Shown: positions 8,573 through 15,042 of the stretch, piece by piece
Numbering within the stretch: position 1 is the stretch's first letter
How the letters are laid out: the number at the start of each line of letters is the position of its first letter
NCBI GenBank assembly: GCA_002293455.1
Contig: DBDH01000044.1
Span: 1 to 17,709, forward strand
From: Treponema sp. UBA937
GTDB taxonomy: Bacteria; Spirochaetota; Spirochaetia; Treponematales; Breznakiellaceae
Direction: 5' to 3'
DNA length: 17,709 bases
The notes under the pieces: generated by a model
The model's database searches: none
What the model was told of the DNA's origin: nothing
The model's input: the letters and a program-made list of their open reading frames with translations, nothing else
Made by a program: the position numbers and the translations under genes

Positions 8573-10309
8573 TTACTGTACTTCCTTCAAAGGCTTCTCA
8601 AACACAACCTTTACTTCCGTTCCGACTCCCAGTTTGCTTTGCAGTGATAGTTTCCAGCCGTACAAAACGCAGATATGTTTTACAATTGAAAGGCCCAAAC
8701 CCGTTCCGCCGTTTTTTACGGAACGGCTTTTCTCAACGCGGTAAAAACGTTCAAACAATCTTGTTTGATCTTCACTCGATATACCAATGCCGTCATCTGA
8801 AACAACAAGCTGCATGTTTTCTTTTTCATTGCTTTCAATTTTTACAGAAACTTTACCGTTCTGATTATTATACCGCACAGCGTTTTCTACAAGATTCTTC
8901 ACAAGTTCATAAATATGTCCTGGTTCGGCTTTCACAACCGCATCGCCTTCTGTTTCAAACGTGATAGATTTTTCACTTATGGCAGTCGATAAAACTCCGC
9001 GTATTTCATTCACGGTTTTTGCAAGATTTATGGGAACAGGACTCAGCTCCCGCATATTTTCAAGTTCAGAGAGTTTTAACATATCACCCACCAAAGACAG
9101 CATACGTTCTGTTTCGCGGGAAATGCTTTCAATATATTTGCCGATGGATTCATCTTTGTTGTTAATAGCGCTTAATTCGCTGAATCCTCTGATAGCCGTC
9201 AACGGAGTTTTTAGTTCATGGGAAGCGTTGGCAAAAAACTCTTCCCGCCGCTTTGCATTCTCCCGGTTTTCTGTAACGTCCGACAAAGCGATCATCGTTA
9301 AAGAAGTTTCGGGAAGACGCTTCACAGCGGTAAAATAAATCCGTCCGTCTATCATCATCTCAAAGCGGGATTTGTTTCCGTGATTCACGCTGTCATCAAC
9401 CGCCGCAGCTAGTGCTTTATCGTAGGACAAATAATTCAAATTCTTTCCGCTTACATTTGCGTTAGCGTTAAATATTTCAAGCGCCGATGAATTAATAAAC
9501 GCAATATTTTTATGTTCATCAACAAGAAAAATGCCATCAGTAATATTGTTGAGAATATAATCACTTTTATTTTTTTCATTACTCAAGGCGGTAAAGTTAT
9601 TTTGCAAAATAACGGCAACATCGTTAATGCCCCAGACGATTTTATTTATTTCATCATACGTTCCGGTCTCGGTATCGGGCTCATCACCGTAATGCCAATA
9701 CACGCCGTTTGAAAGAGAACGTAATTTCTTTTCTATCGATTCCAAAGGATGCGTAATCCGGTTTATTATTTTCCGCGTAAAGAAAAAACAAAGCAGCGAA
9801 ACAATGAAAAACAAACATACCAACAGCGGCAATGACGTATAAAGGTATGTGTTGATTTTTGCTATAGGGATAGCGGTTCGTATGAATACATAACTATCAT
9901 CCAATTCTTTTTTGACGGCATAATACATTAAATCGGTGCCGAGTGTACGGGAATAGCGGATGAAGGCCTTCGGTGTTCCGTTTGCCGCCGCTTGTATTTC
10001 AGGACGCCGCAGATGATTTTCAATCTTGTTCATATCAAGAGGACGGCTGTCCGCCAGAACTTTTCCGTCAGATGTAAGAATTGTTATGCGCGTATCATTT
10101 CCCGCCTGTACAAATGACACTGTGTCAGTTTTATCGGTAAAAAGATTCGCGCATATCCGGGCCGCTTCCATTACCGTGTCTTTTGCAAAGTTTATATTGT
10201 TCGTATGGGCGGTATAAATAGATACACCAAAGAAACCAAAAAGTCCGGCGGAAATAATCATGATAATATAGAAGAATAATTGTCTTCTCATGCTTAATTC
10301 TTGTTTCAT
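8573..10309 (-). CDS. phoR: Phosphate-regulon sensor histidine kinase PhoR-like
   Basis: The 578-residue membrane kinase has transmembrane helix 1 at about 10-32, an extracytoplasmic sensor region of about 125 residues, helix 2 at about 155-177, a HAMP-like linker (about 178-240), a PAS domain (about 250-345, ILNNITDGIFLVDEHKNIAF), the H-box ASHELKTPLTAIRG with phospho-accepting His364, and the ATPase boxes NLVENAVRYN (472-481), DDGIGI (505-510) and GGTGLGL (534-540). HAMP–PAS–HisKA–HATPase is the order of PhoR-type kinases. It should phosphorylate the response regulator encoded just upstream, with which it overlaps by 4 bases (ATGA). The sensor part is longer than in E. coli PhoR and resembles the PhoR/PnpS arrangement of Gram-positives. 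Assignment to phosphate sensing relies on the neighbours phoB, phoU and pstB. Confidence 0.9.
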   Translation of the reverse strand: MKQELSMRRQLFFYIIMIISAGLFGFFGVSIYTAHTNNINFAKDTVMEAARICANLFTDKTDTVSFVQAGNDTRITILTSDGKVLADSRPLDMNKIENHLRRPEIQAAANGTPKAFIRYSRTLGTDLMYYAVKKELDDSYVFIRTAIPIAKINTYLYTSLPLLVCLFFIVSLLCFFFTRKIINRITHPLESIEKKLRSLSNGVYWHYGDEPDTETGTYDEINKIVWGINDVAVILQNNFTALSNEKNKSDYILNNITDGIFLVDEHKNIAFINSSALEIFNANANVSGKNLNYLSYDKALAAAVDDSVNHGNKSRFEMMIDGRIYFTAVKRLPETSLTMIALSDVTENRENAKRREEFFANASHELKTPLTAIRGFSELSAINNKDESIGKYIESISRETERMLSLVGDMLKLSELENMRELSPVPINLAKTVNEIRGVLSTAISEKSITFETEGDAVVKAEPGHIYELVKNLVENAVRYNNQNGKVSVKIESNEKENMQLVVSDDGIGISSEDQTRLFERFYRVEKSRSVKNGGTGLGLSIVKHICVLYGWKLSLQSKLGVGTEVKVVFEKPLKEVQ

Positions 10310-10980
10310 GATAATATGTAACCTACACCCCGGATAGTTTTAATACTAACATTACTTTTTGCCGCCGCAAGTTTTTTCCTGATCTCGTTGATGTGAATAT
10401 CAAGCGTCCGTGTTTCGGCAACATAATGTTCTCCCCACACTTTCGCAAAAATAAGTTCACGTTCCTGTACCTTTTCAGCATTGGCGCATAACAAACAAAG
10501 AATGTTATATTCTTTCAATGTAGTTTGAATCGCCATCCCGTTTATTGTAATTTGATGTTTTAGAAAATCAATCACAATGTCTTTATAAGTTATACCGTCT
10601 TCAACTGTCTTATCGTTTTTTCGCAGATTTGCTTTAATGCGCGCCGTCAATTCCAAAATGCCGAAGGGTTTTGCAATGTAATCATCGGCCCCCATATTCA
10701 GTCCCTTAACTTTTGAAATCTCATCGCCCTTTGCCGACACCATAATCACCGGAATATGAGCGGTTGTCTTTCCAGATTTTAACCGTGATAAAATAGTAAA
10801 ACCATCTTCACCGGGAAGCATAACATCAAGCAAAATAAGATCAGGAATAATTTTTGAAAGCGCGTCAAAGAAGGGTTCGCCGCTGTCAAAACAGCGGCAG
10901 TTAAATTCATTTTCCAATGTATACATATACAGTTCCTGAATCGCAGTCTCATCCTCAACCACGAAAATAGTTTGCTTCAT
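10306..10980 (-). CDS. phoB: Phosphate-regulon response regulator PhoB-like
   Basis: The 224-residue OmpR/PhoB-class regulator has a receiver domain (1-120) with acidic residues Glu9-Asp10, phosphoacceptor Asp52 in LILLDVMLPGEDG and Lys104 in YIAKPFG. Its C-terminal winged helix (about 125-222) contains LKEYNILCLLCAN, ETRTLDIHINEIRKKL and KTIRGVGYIL. It would bind the 11-bp repeat arrays upstream of phoA and pstB. I chose ATG 10978-10980 because AAAGGAG (10990-10996 read on the minus strand) sits 8 bases ahead; the GTG at 10987-10989 lies within that site and is rejected. The ribosome-binding site, start codon and first codons lie in a 26-bp sequence that occurs again at the end of phoU, showing that the toxin–antitoxin pair separates phoB from its original neighbour. 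Confidence 0.92.
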   Translation of the reverse strand: MKQTIFVVEDETAIQELYMYTLENEFNCRCFDSGEPFFDALSKIIPDLILLDVMLPGEDGFTILSRLKSGKTTAHIPVIMVSAKGDEISKVKGLNMGADDYIAKPFGILELTARIKANLRKNDKTVEDGITYKDIVIDFLKHQITINGMAIQTTLKEYNILCLLCANAEKVQERELIFAKVWGEHYVAETRTLDIHINEIRKKLAAAKSNVSIKTIRGVGYILS

Positions 10981-10996
10981 CAAAATCACTCCTTTG
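10971..10996. repeat. 26-bp direct repeat, copy A (functional phoB start)
   Basis: Positions 10971-10996 are identical over 26 bases to 11602-11627, 631 bp away. On the minus strand this copy supplies the ribosome-binding site, the start codon and the first codons (Met-Lys-Gln) of phoB. The identity ends exactly at both borders. Confidence 0.95.
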
Positions 10997-11002
10997 CATA
11001 AT

Positions 11003-11064
11003 ACTTTTTTTTATCTCTCATTTATACTATACTTGCTCATATATCACCTTCTAATTCAAGGAGA
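11003..11064 (+). promoter_or_regulatory. Upstream region of the toxin–antitoxin pair, possible promoter/operator
   Basis: An AT-rich stretch includes a T8 run (11004-11012 region) and the near-palindrome TATACTATA (11023-11031). TATACT could be a -10 on the plus strand and TATAGT one on the minus strand, so the site could serve both directions. No convincing -35 is seen at normal spacing. AAGGAG (11059-11064) is the antitoxin ribosome-binding site. Type II antitoxins usually bind such palindromes; here that is inference. Confidence 0.35.
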
Positions 11065-11070
11065 AACCCA

Positions 11071-11265
11071 ATGACCACAAATGCTGTTTTGTTGCGGGAG
11101 ATTGAAACTCTTCCTCAGTCTTGTGTTGAGGAAGTAGTGGATTTTGTAGCATGGATAAAACATCGAAAGCTCTCACAAATGCCGGAAACCATGCTCTTGA
11201 GCGAAGCAGTTCTTTCAAAAGATTGGAACACACCAGAAGAGGATGAAGCATGGGCCAGTTTGTAA
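11071..11265 (+). CDS. DUF2281-type antitoxin of a type II toxin–antitoxin pair
   Basis: The 64-residue acidic protein begins with a helical stretch REIETLPQSCVEEVVDFVAWIKHRK, the pattern of DUF2281/VapB-like antitoxins (Leu-Pro, then a helix ending in a Phe-x-x-x-Ile/Leu-Lys segment). A flexible acidic tail (SKDWNTPEEDEAWASL) is typical of the toxin-binding end. It would neutralise the toxin encoded downstream and probably repress its own promoter. It has a clear AAGGAG ribosome-binding site 6 bases before ATG and overlaps the toxin gene by 16 bases, which is normal for translationally coupled pairs. It runs against the pho operon. Confidence 0.8.
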   Translation: MTTNAVLLREIETLPQSCVEEVVDFVAWIKHRKLSQMPETMLLSEAVLSKDWNTPEEDEAWASL

Positions 11266-11582
11266 AAGGAGATATCGTTGTTGTTCCGTTTCCCTTCACC
11301 GATTTATCGGGAAATAAAAAACGTCCTGCCTTTGTTATAGCTGATCTTCCCGGTGATGATATTGTTGTATGCCAAATAACCAGCAAAGCAAAATCTGATG
11401 CGTTTGCATTATCTCTGGAAGCGGGTGATTTTGTTTCAGGCGGACTGCCTATTGAAAGCTTCATTCGCCCCAACAAAATATTTACCGCCGACAAAACAAT
11501 CATTCTGTCTCTTGCCGGACATCTTTCTGAAGCAAAAACAAACAGTGTACTCAATGCGATTGTTGAGATAATCACTTCATAA
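11250..11582 (+). CDS. PemK/MazF-family toxin (predicted mRNA endoribonuclease)
   Basis: The 110-residue protein matches the PemK/MazF fold: KGDIVVVPFPFTDLSGNKKR (residues 6-25), then PAFVI, with the conserved Arg25-Pro26; CQITSK (41-46) with the Thr-Ser pair; and ESFIRPNKIFT (68-78), the strand with Arg72 before the conserved loop. Family members cleave single-stranded RNA at short motifs and halt growth until the antitoxin is restored. Length and motifs look intact, so it is probably functional. It begins inside the antitoxin gene (16-bp overlap, frame +1 relative to it) with a GAGG-type ribosome-binding site just ahead and ends about 20 bp before the second copy of the 26-bp repeat. Confidence 0.88.
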   Translation: MGQFVKGDIVVVPFPFTDLSGNKKRPAFVIADLPGDDIVVCQITSKAKSDAFALSLEAGDFVSGGLPIESFIRPNKIFTADKTIILSLAGHLSEAKTNSVLNAIVEIITS

Positions 11583-11601
11583 TTACTCTTGAGACAATTG
11601 T

Positions 11602-11627
11602 TTTGCTTCATCAAAATCACTCCTTTG
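11602..11627. repeat. 26-bp direct repeat, copy B (relict phoB start at the end of phoU)
   Basis: Identical to 10971-10996. Read on the minus strand it contains the phoU stop codon TGA (11617-11619) inside the ribosome-binding-site spacer, then a start codon at 11609-11611 and Lys-Gln codons. After the repeat the sequence no longer encodes PhoB but runs antisense through the toxin–antitoxin pair, so this is an orphaned phoB start. Confidence 0.95.
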
Positions 11628-12273
11628 GAGGATGCTTCCCTGTTATGCCGTATTCAACCCATTCGCCAATATTGACGGCATGATCGCCGATTCGCTCGAA
11701 GTATTTTGCAATCATCATAAACATGATCGCCTCTTCGGCGTTATCAGGATTCTCCCTGACAAACTCAATAAGCCCGTTTGTTACCACGTTAAAAAGATTA
11801 TCGACTTTGTCGTCAGTTTTATCAAGCGACCTGGCAAGCGCAATGTCACGGTTAATATAAGCGTGAACACCGTCTTTCACCATCTGGGTAACGATGACCG
11901 CCATCTCCGGAATGTGTTCCAGCTTTTTGATATATTCCTTCCCGCCGAACTGCATCGTAATTTCAGCAATGTCACGCGTCTGATCTCCAATCCTCTCAAG
12001 GTCGGTAATCATTTTCAGCGCCGCCGTAATTTCGTGAAAATCATTTGCGACAGGATGTTCCATCAGCAAAATCCGCAGACACGACTGTTCAATCTCACGT
12101 TCCATAGTATCGATAAGCTGCTCTTCTTCGTACACTTCCCTCGCGATTGCAAAATCCCTGCTCGTCAAAGCCTGCACACATTTCTCTATCGCCGTTTCAA
12201 TGTGCCGGCACATCAGCACAAGATTGTCAAACACATCTTTCAATTCTTTTTCATAGCGCGCGCGTATCGGCAT
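11617..12273 (-). CDS. phoU: Phosphate-signalling regulator PhoU
   Basis: The 218-residue, all-helical protein has two PhoU repeats, each with the metal-binding signature: DLERIGDQTRDI (91-102) and YFERIGDHAVNI (191-202). PhoU links the Pst transporter to PhoR, keeping the kinase in its phosphatase state when phosphate is plentiful. I chose ATG 12271-12273 because AGGAG lies 8 bases ahead; the longer frame begins inside pstB without support. The start is 13 bp after the pstB stop. Its last codons overlap the 26-bp repeat that marks the toxin–antitoxin insertion, and phoB was evidently the next gene before that event. Confidence 0.94.
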   Translation of the reverse strand: MPIRARYEKELKDVFDNLVLMCRHIETAIEKCVQALTSRDFAIAREVYEEEQLIDTMEREIEQSCLRILLMEHPVANDFHEITAALKMITDLERIGDQTRDIAEITMQFGGKEYIKKLEHIPEMAVIVTQMVKDGVHAYINRDIALARSLDKTDDKVDNLFNVVTNGLIEFVRENPDNAEEAIMFMMIAKYFERIGDHAVNIGEWVEYGITGKHPPKE

Positions 12274-12286
12274 AGCTTCTCTCCTG

Positions 12287-13045
12287 TTAACCAAAACGTC
12301 CGGTTATATAATTCTCGGTCCGTTTATCTTTCGGCATCGAGAAAATATCTTCCGTACTTCCGTATTCTATCATCTCGCCCAAAAGAAAGAACGCTGTCTT
12401 ATCGGATATTCTTGTTGCCTGCTGCATATTGTGAGTAACAATCACTATTGTGTAACTCTCTTTCAATTCACTCATCAAGTCTTCAATCTTTCCCGTTGAA
12501 ATGGGATCGAGCGCGCTTGTAGGTTCATCCATCAACAATATTTCAGGATCAGCGGCAAGCGCGCGGGCAATACAAAGCCGCTGCTGCTGACCGCCGGACA
12601 AGCCCATCGCGTTTTTCCGCAGCCGGTCTTTTACTTCTTCCCAGAGTCCCGCCTGTTTCAACGAACGTTCAATGATACCGTCAAGTTCGCTCTTTTTCTT
12701 TATCCCGAAAGTCCGGGGAGCAAACACGATATTATCATAAATGCTCATGGGAAAAGGATTCGGCTTTTGAAATACCATGCCGACATTTTTCCGAAGCAGA
12801 TTTATGTCCGTGTTTTTTGAGAAAATATCTTCCCCGTTGATGGTAATCTTTCCCGTGATACGGCAGTCTTCCACAAGATCATTCATCCGATTGAATATTT
12901 TTATGAATGTTGATTTACCGCAGCCCGACGGTCCGATTAACGCCGTAATTTCGTGTTCATCAATTTCTATATTGATGTCTCTAAGCGCGTGAAATTCTCC
13001 GTAATAAAGATTACAATCCCGGACCGCTATAGTATGATTATTCAT
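12287..13045 (-). CDS. pstB: Phosphate ABC transporter ATP-binding protein PstB
   Basis: The 252-residue ATPase energises the high-affinity phosphate importer. Visible motifs are Walker A GPSGCGKST (38-46), Q-loop Gln93 in VFQKPNPFPMSIYDNI, signature LSGGQQQR (149-156), Walker B ILLMDEP with Glu174, and switch His205 in VTHNMQQ. The FQKPNPFPMSIYDN stretch is specific to PstB among ABC ATPases. The start codon directly follows TAGGAA, leaving an unusually short gap to the ribosome-binding site, but an in-frame TAG just upstream excludes a longer protein. It is the first gene of the pstB–phoU–phoB–phoR operon, behind a Pho-box-like array. The permease genes pstC and pstA and the binding-protein gene pstS, usually next to it, are absent here. 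Confidence 0.96.
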   Translation of the reverse strand: MNNHTIAVRDCNLYYGEFHALRDINIEIDEHEITALIGPSGCGKSTFIKIFNRMNDLVEDCRITGKITINGEDIFSKNTDINLLRKNVGMVFQKPNPFPMSIYDNIVFAPRTFGIKKKSELDGIIERSLKQAGLWEEVKDRLRKNAMGLSGGQQQRLCIARALAADPEILLMDEPTSALDPISTGKIEDLMSELKESYTIVIVTHNMQQATRISDKTAFFLLGEMIEYGSTEDIFSMPKDKRTENYITGRFG

Positions 13046-13079
13046 TTCCTATTTTTTAACGGATATGTCCGGATCGAGA

Positions 13080-13118
13080 AATCATGAAATCGTAAACGAA
13101 ATGTAAAATGCATGTAAA
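13080..13118 (-). promoter_or_regulatory. Pho-box-like array upstream of pstB
   Basis: Read on the minus strand, TTTACA (13118-13113), TTTACA (13107-13102), TTTACG (13096-13091) and a degenerate ATGATT (13085-13080) are spaced exactly 11 bp apart. The pattern TTTACW-N5 is the same as upstream of phoA, and the distance from the array to the start region is similar. The array lies about 45 bp upstream of the pstB start codon. A clear -10 was not identified; the palindrome CGGATATGTCCG (13060-13071) lies where it would be expected. Autoregulation by PhoB is inferred. Confidence 0.65.
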
Positions 13119-13178
13119 ATTTTTCTGCGAGGGGAAACTGCTTTAGTTAAAAGTTACATTAAAACCTTTTCAACAGCG

Positions 13179-13235
13179 AAAAAATCGGGAATGCTGACAA
13201 TAGACATTCTTCATTACAACTATTTTTTCAGCATT
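13179..13235 (-). terminator. Possible terminator of obg
   Basis: On the minus strand an 8-bp stem (AATGCTGA / TCAGCATT, plus positions 13190-13197 and 13228-13235) with a 30-nt loop is followed, after five bases, by six T residues. It is weak because of the long loop and the gap before the T run. Confidence 0.35.
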
Positions 13236-13251
13236 TCACCGCAAAATTATT

Positions 13252-14295
13252 TTAATCCATCCAATGTTTTGATGGAATACCTTTTTGATCTTTCGCTTCG
13301 TTTTCTTCGTCCATGGCAATGACCATCTTGAAAACGGCTTCTTTGACTTCATCCAATCCTTCACCGCTGAATACCGAAAGTCCAAGAATCTCTTCGTTGG
13401 GGTAGGCTTTTTTGAGCTCCAAAAGCCGTTCGCCGGTACATTCAAGATCGAGTTTTGTTCCAAGGATGATGCGCTTTTTTTCCGGCAAAACCGGGCTGAA
13501 ATTGCCGAGTTCCGCGGAAAGAATGCCGAAGGCTTCAAGATAATTATCTTCCGATAAATCGATGAGAAAAAGAAGGCCCGCCGTCCGGGAAATATGCTTG
13601 AGAAAACGGATTCCGAGTCCCGCTCCGTTCGATGCTCCTTCGATAAGACCGGGAATGTCCGCAAGGATAATATCGCGCTCACGCATCGTTAAAACGCCGA
13701 GATTGGGAATTTTTGTGGTAAAAGGATACGGCGCGATTTTTGGCCGGGCATTCGTGAAGCGGTCCAAAAGGCTTGATTTCCCCGCGTTGGGAAAGCCGAC
13801 AAAGCCGATATCCGCCATAACCTGCAATTCCACCCGAAGGCGCCGCGTTTCCCCAATCTGCCCCGGAAGCGCTTTTCTGGGGGCTTGGTTTACGGAACTT
13901 TTAAAGTGAACGTTTCCCCAGCCGCCGTTTCCGCCTTTTAAAAAGGTAAAATCTTCGGGGTTTTTCACAAAATCGCGGATAACGTTTCCGGTTTCATAAT
14001 CTTTCAAGACCGTTCCCGGCGGAACCGGGATGATCATGTCTTCGCCTTTGCGGCCGTAACGTTCTGAACCTTCTCCATCACGGCCGTTTTCAGCTTTAAA
14101 ATGCTGCTTGTACCGCAATTGAGACAAAGTCCGGAGGTTTTTGCGGACCGTGAAGATAATGTCCCCGCCCCTGCCGCCGTCTCCGCCTGACGGACCGCCC
14201 ATAGGAACATACTTTTCACGCCGGAACGCAGCGCAGCCGTTGCCCCCGTTTCCGGATGAGACTTCAATAACCGCTTCATCAGCAAATGTATTCAT
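13252..14295 (-). CDS. obg: GTPase Obg (CgtA), ribosome assembly and stress
   Basis: The 347-residue protein has the glycine-rich Obg fold (about 1-158: SSGNGGNGCAAFRREKYVPM, GGDGGRGGDI, GGNGGWGN) followed by a G domain: G1 GFPNAGKSS (167-175), G2 PFTT (191-194), G3 DIPG (213-216), G4 TKLD (280-283, where NKxD is usual) and G5 SVFSGEG (307-313). No C-terminal OCT domain is present. Obg binds the large ribosomal subunit and is usually essential. ATG 14295 was chosen because the protein then begins MNTFADEAVIEVSSGNGG, in line with the family; the ribosome-binding site is weak. The gene starts 13 bp after the DJ-1-like gene, so the two are probably co-transcribed. Confidence 0.95.
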   Translation of the reverse strand: MNTFADEAVIEVSSGNGGNGCAAFRREKYVPMGGPSGGDGGRGGDIIFTVRKNLRTLSQLRYKQHFKAENGRDGEGSERYGRKGEDMIIPVPPGTVLKDYETGNVIRDFVKNPEDFTFLKGGNGGWGNVHFKSSVNQAPRKALPGQIGETRRLRVELQVMADIGFVGFPNAGKSSLLDRFTNARPKIAPYPFTTKIPNLGVLTMRERDIILADIPGLIEGASNGAGLGIRFLKHISRTAGLLFLIDLSEDNYLEAFGILSAELGNFSPVLPEKKRIILGTKLDLECTGERLLELKKAYPNEEILGLSVFSGEGLDEVKEAVFKMVIAMDEENEAKDQKGIPSKHWMD

Positions 14296-14308
14296 TGCCG
14301 CTGTCAAC

Positions 14309-14932
14309 CTATTCCAATGATTTCATTATTGCAAAAAAATACCGGGCTTCATTTGTTTTATACAAATTATTCCAAGCGTCCAAGGTCTCACTCTTCATTA
14401 CATTGATTTTCTTTAACACTTCATAAGTAAAATCGAAATAACCAAATTCGCTTGCGGTAATAACATTTTCATCGACCGCAGCCGGTTTATGTTCATACAG
14501 ATGTTCTCCCCGGTAGTTTTTGCAAACCATCTTGAGATATTCCACGGAATTGCTTGTGTGTTTTATATCATCAAAGAGTCCGTTATCCGCCAAGGTTATG
14601 GTTGCCCCGCAAATCGCGGCAAGCGTACTGTTTTTATTTGCTTTTACCTTTTTCGCGGCTTCGACAATTTTTTGATGATTCCCGCTTTGCCAAGTCATAC
14701 CACCCGGCAAAACCAACAAATCGCCGTCTTTTATATGCATAGCATCAACATCGATGTCAGGAGTTATGGAAAGCCCGCCCATCGTCTTAATGGGCTGCAT
14801 ATCATTTCCGACTTTTACGATTTGCGGCTTTTCAATATCTTTCCGCAAAAATCTTCCGCTGTTGACTTCTACAAGCAGCTGCGCAACTTCCATATCCGCA
14901 AGCATGTCCGGTACGTATAAAAAGATAGTCAT
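14309..14932 (-). CDS. DJ-1/PfpI-family protein
   Basis: The 207-residue protein has the flavodoxin-like DJ-1/PfpI fold: DLLVLPGGM (71-79) and the nucleophile elbow TLAAICGATITLA with Cys108, then TSNSVEYLK and VDENVITASEFGYFDFTYEVL. The N-terminal Glu expected near residue 16 (Glu16) is present. Family members include protein deglycases, chaperones, peptidases and amidotransferases, so the reaction cannot be named. AGGAG lies 7 bases before ATG. The gene sits between rpmA and obg, which are adjacent in many bacteria, and it begins downstream of the rpmA terminator, so with obg it forms a separate transcription unit. Confidence 0.8.
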   Translation of the reverse strand: MTIFLYVPDMLADMEVAQLLVEVNSGRFLRKDIEKPQIVKVGNDMQPIKTMGGLSITPDIDVDAMHIKDGDLLVLPGGMTWQSGNHQKIVEAAKKVKANKNSTLAAICGATITLADNGLFDDIKHTSNSVEYLKMVCKNYRGEHLYEHKPAAVDENVITASEFGYFDFTYEVLKKINVMKSETLDAWNNLYKTNEARYFFAIMKSLE

Positions 14933-14970
14933 GTTTTTTCTCCTGGTTGTTCATATTTTCTCAAATGAAG

Positions 14971-15004
14971 AAAAAAAAGGACTGTCACACTCTTTTGACA
15001 GTCC
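14971..15004 (-). terminator. Intrinsic terminator of the rplU–prp–rpmA operon
   Basis: A 9-bp perfect stem (GGACTGTCA 14979-14987, TGACAGTCC 14996-15004) with an 8-nt loop is followed on the minus strand by eight T residues (14978-14971). It lies about 40 bp after the rpmA stop codon. Confidence 0.88.
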
Positions 15005-15042
15005 CAATTTCATTAAAACAAATAAACCGGAAAACGCAAAAA

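Larger units (their letters stand above)
10997..11601 (+). mobile_element. Inserted toxin–antitoxin cassette between phoU and phoB
   Basis: About 605 bases lie between two 26-bp direct copies of the phoU/phoB junction and contain only a DUF2281 antitoxin gene, a PemK-type toxin gene and their upstream region. Removing this segment plus one repeat copy would restore a compact phoU–phoB operon in which the phoB ribosome-binding site overlaps the phoU stop codon. No transposase, integrase or terminal inverted repeats are visible, so the mechanism is unknown and the term mobile is used only in the sense of an acquired insert. Confidence 0.75.

Noticed and set aside
8527..8964. Plus-strand ORF of 145 codons antisense to the phoR kinase domain
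   Set aside because: It mirrors conserved ATPase boxes of phoR and begins inside the terminator hairpin; a shadow of the coding frame.
10987..10989. GTG start for phoB
   Set aside because: It lies directly against the GGAG ribosome-binding site; ATG 10978-10980 has normal spacing and gives the family N-terminus.
11051..11620. Minus-strand ORF of 189 codons antisense to the toxin–antitoxin pair, as a gene
   Set aside because: It begins with the duplicated phoB start and then runs antisense through the pair; the product is not family-like. It is kept only as part of the finding on the insertion.
11632..12438. Plus-strand ORF of 268 codons across phoU and the end of pstB
   Set aside because: It is antisense to two clear family genes with all their motifs, has no ribosome-binding site and its translation has no recognisable domain.
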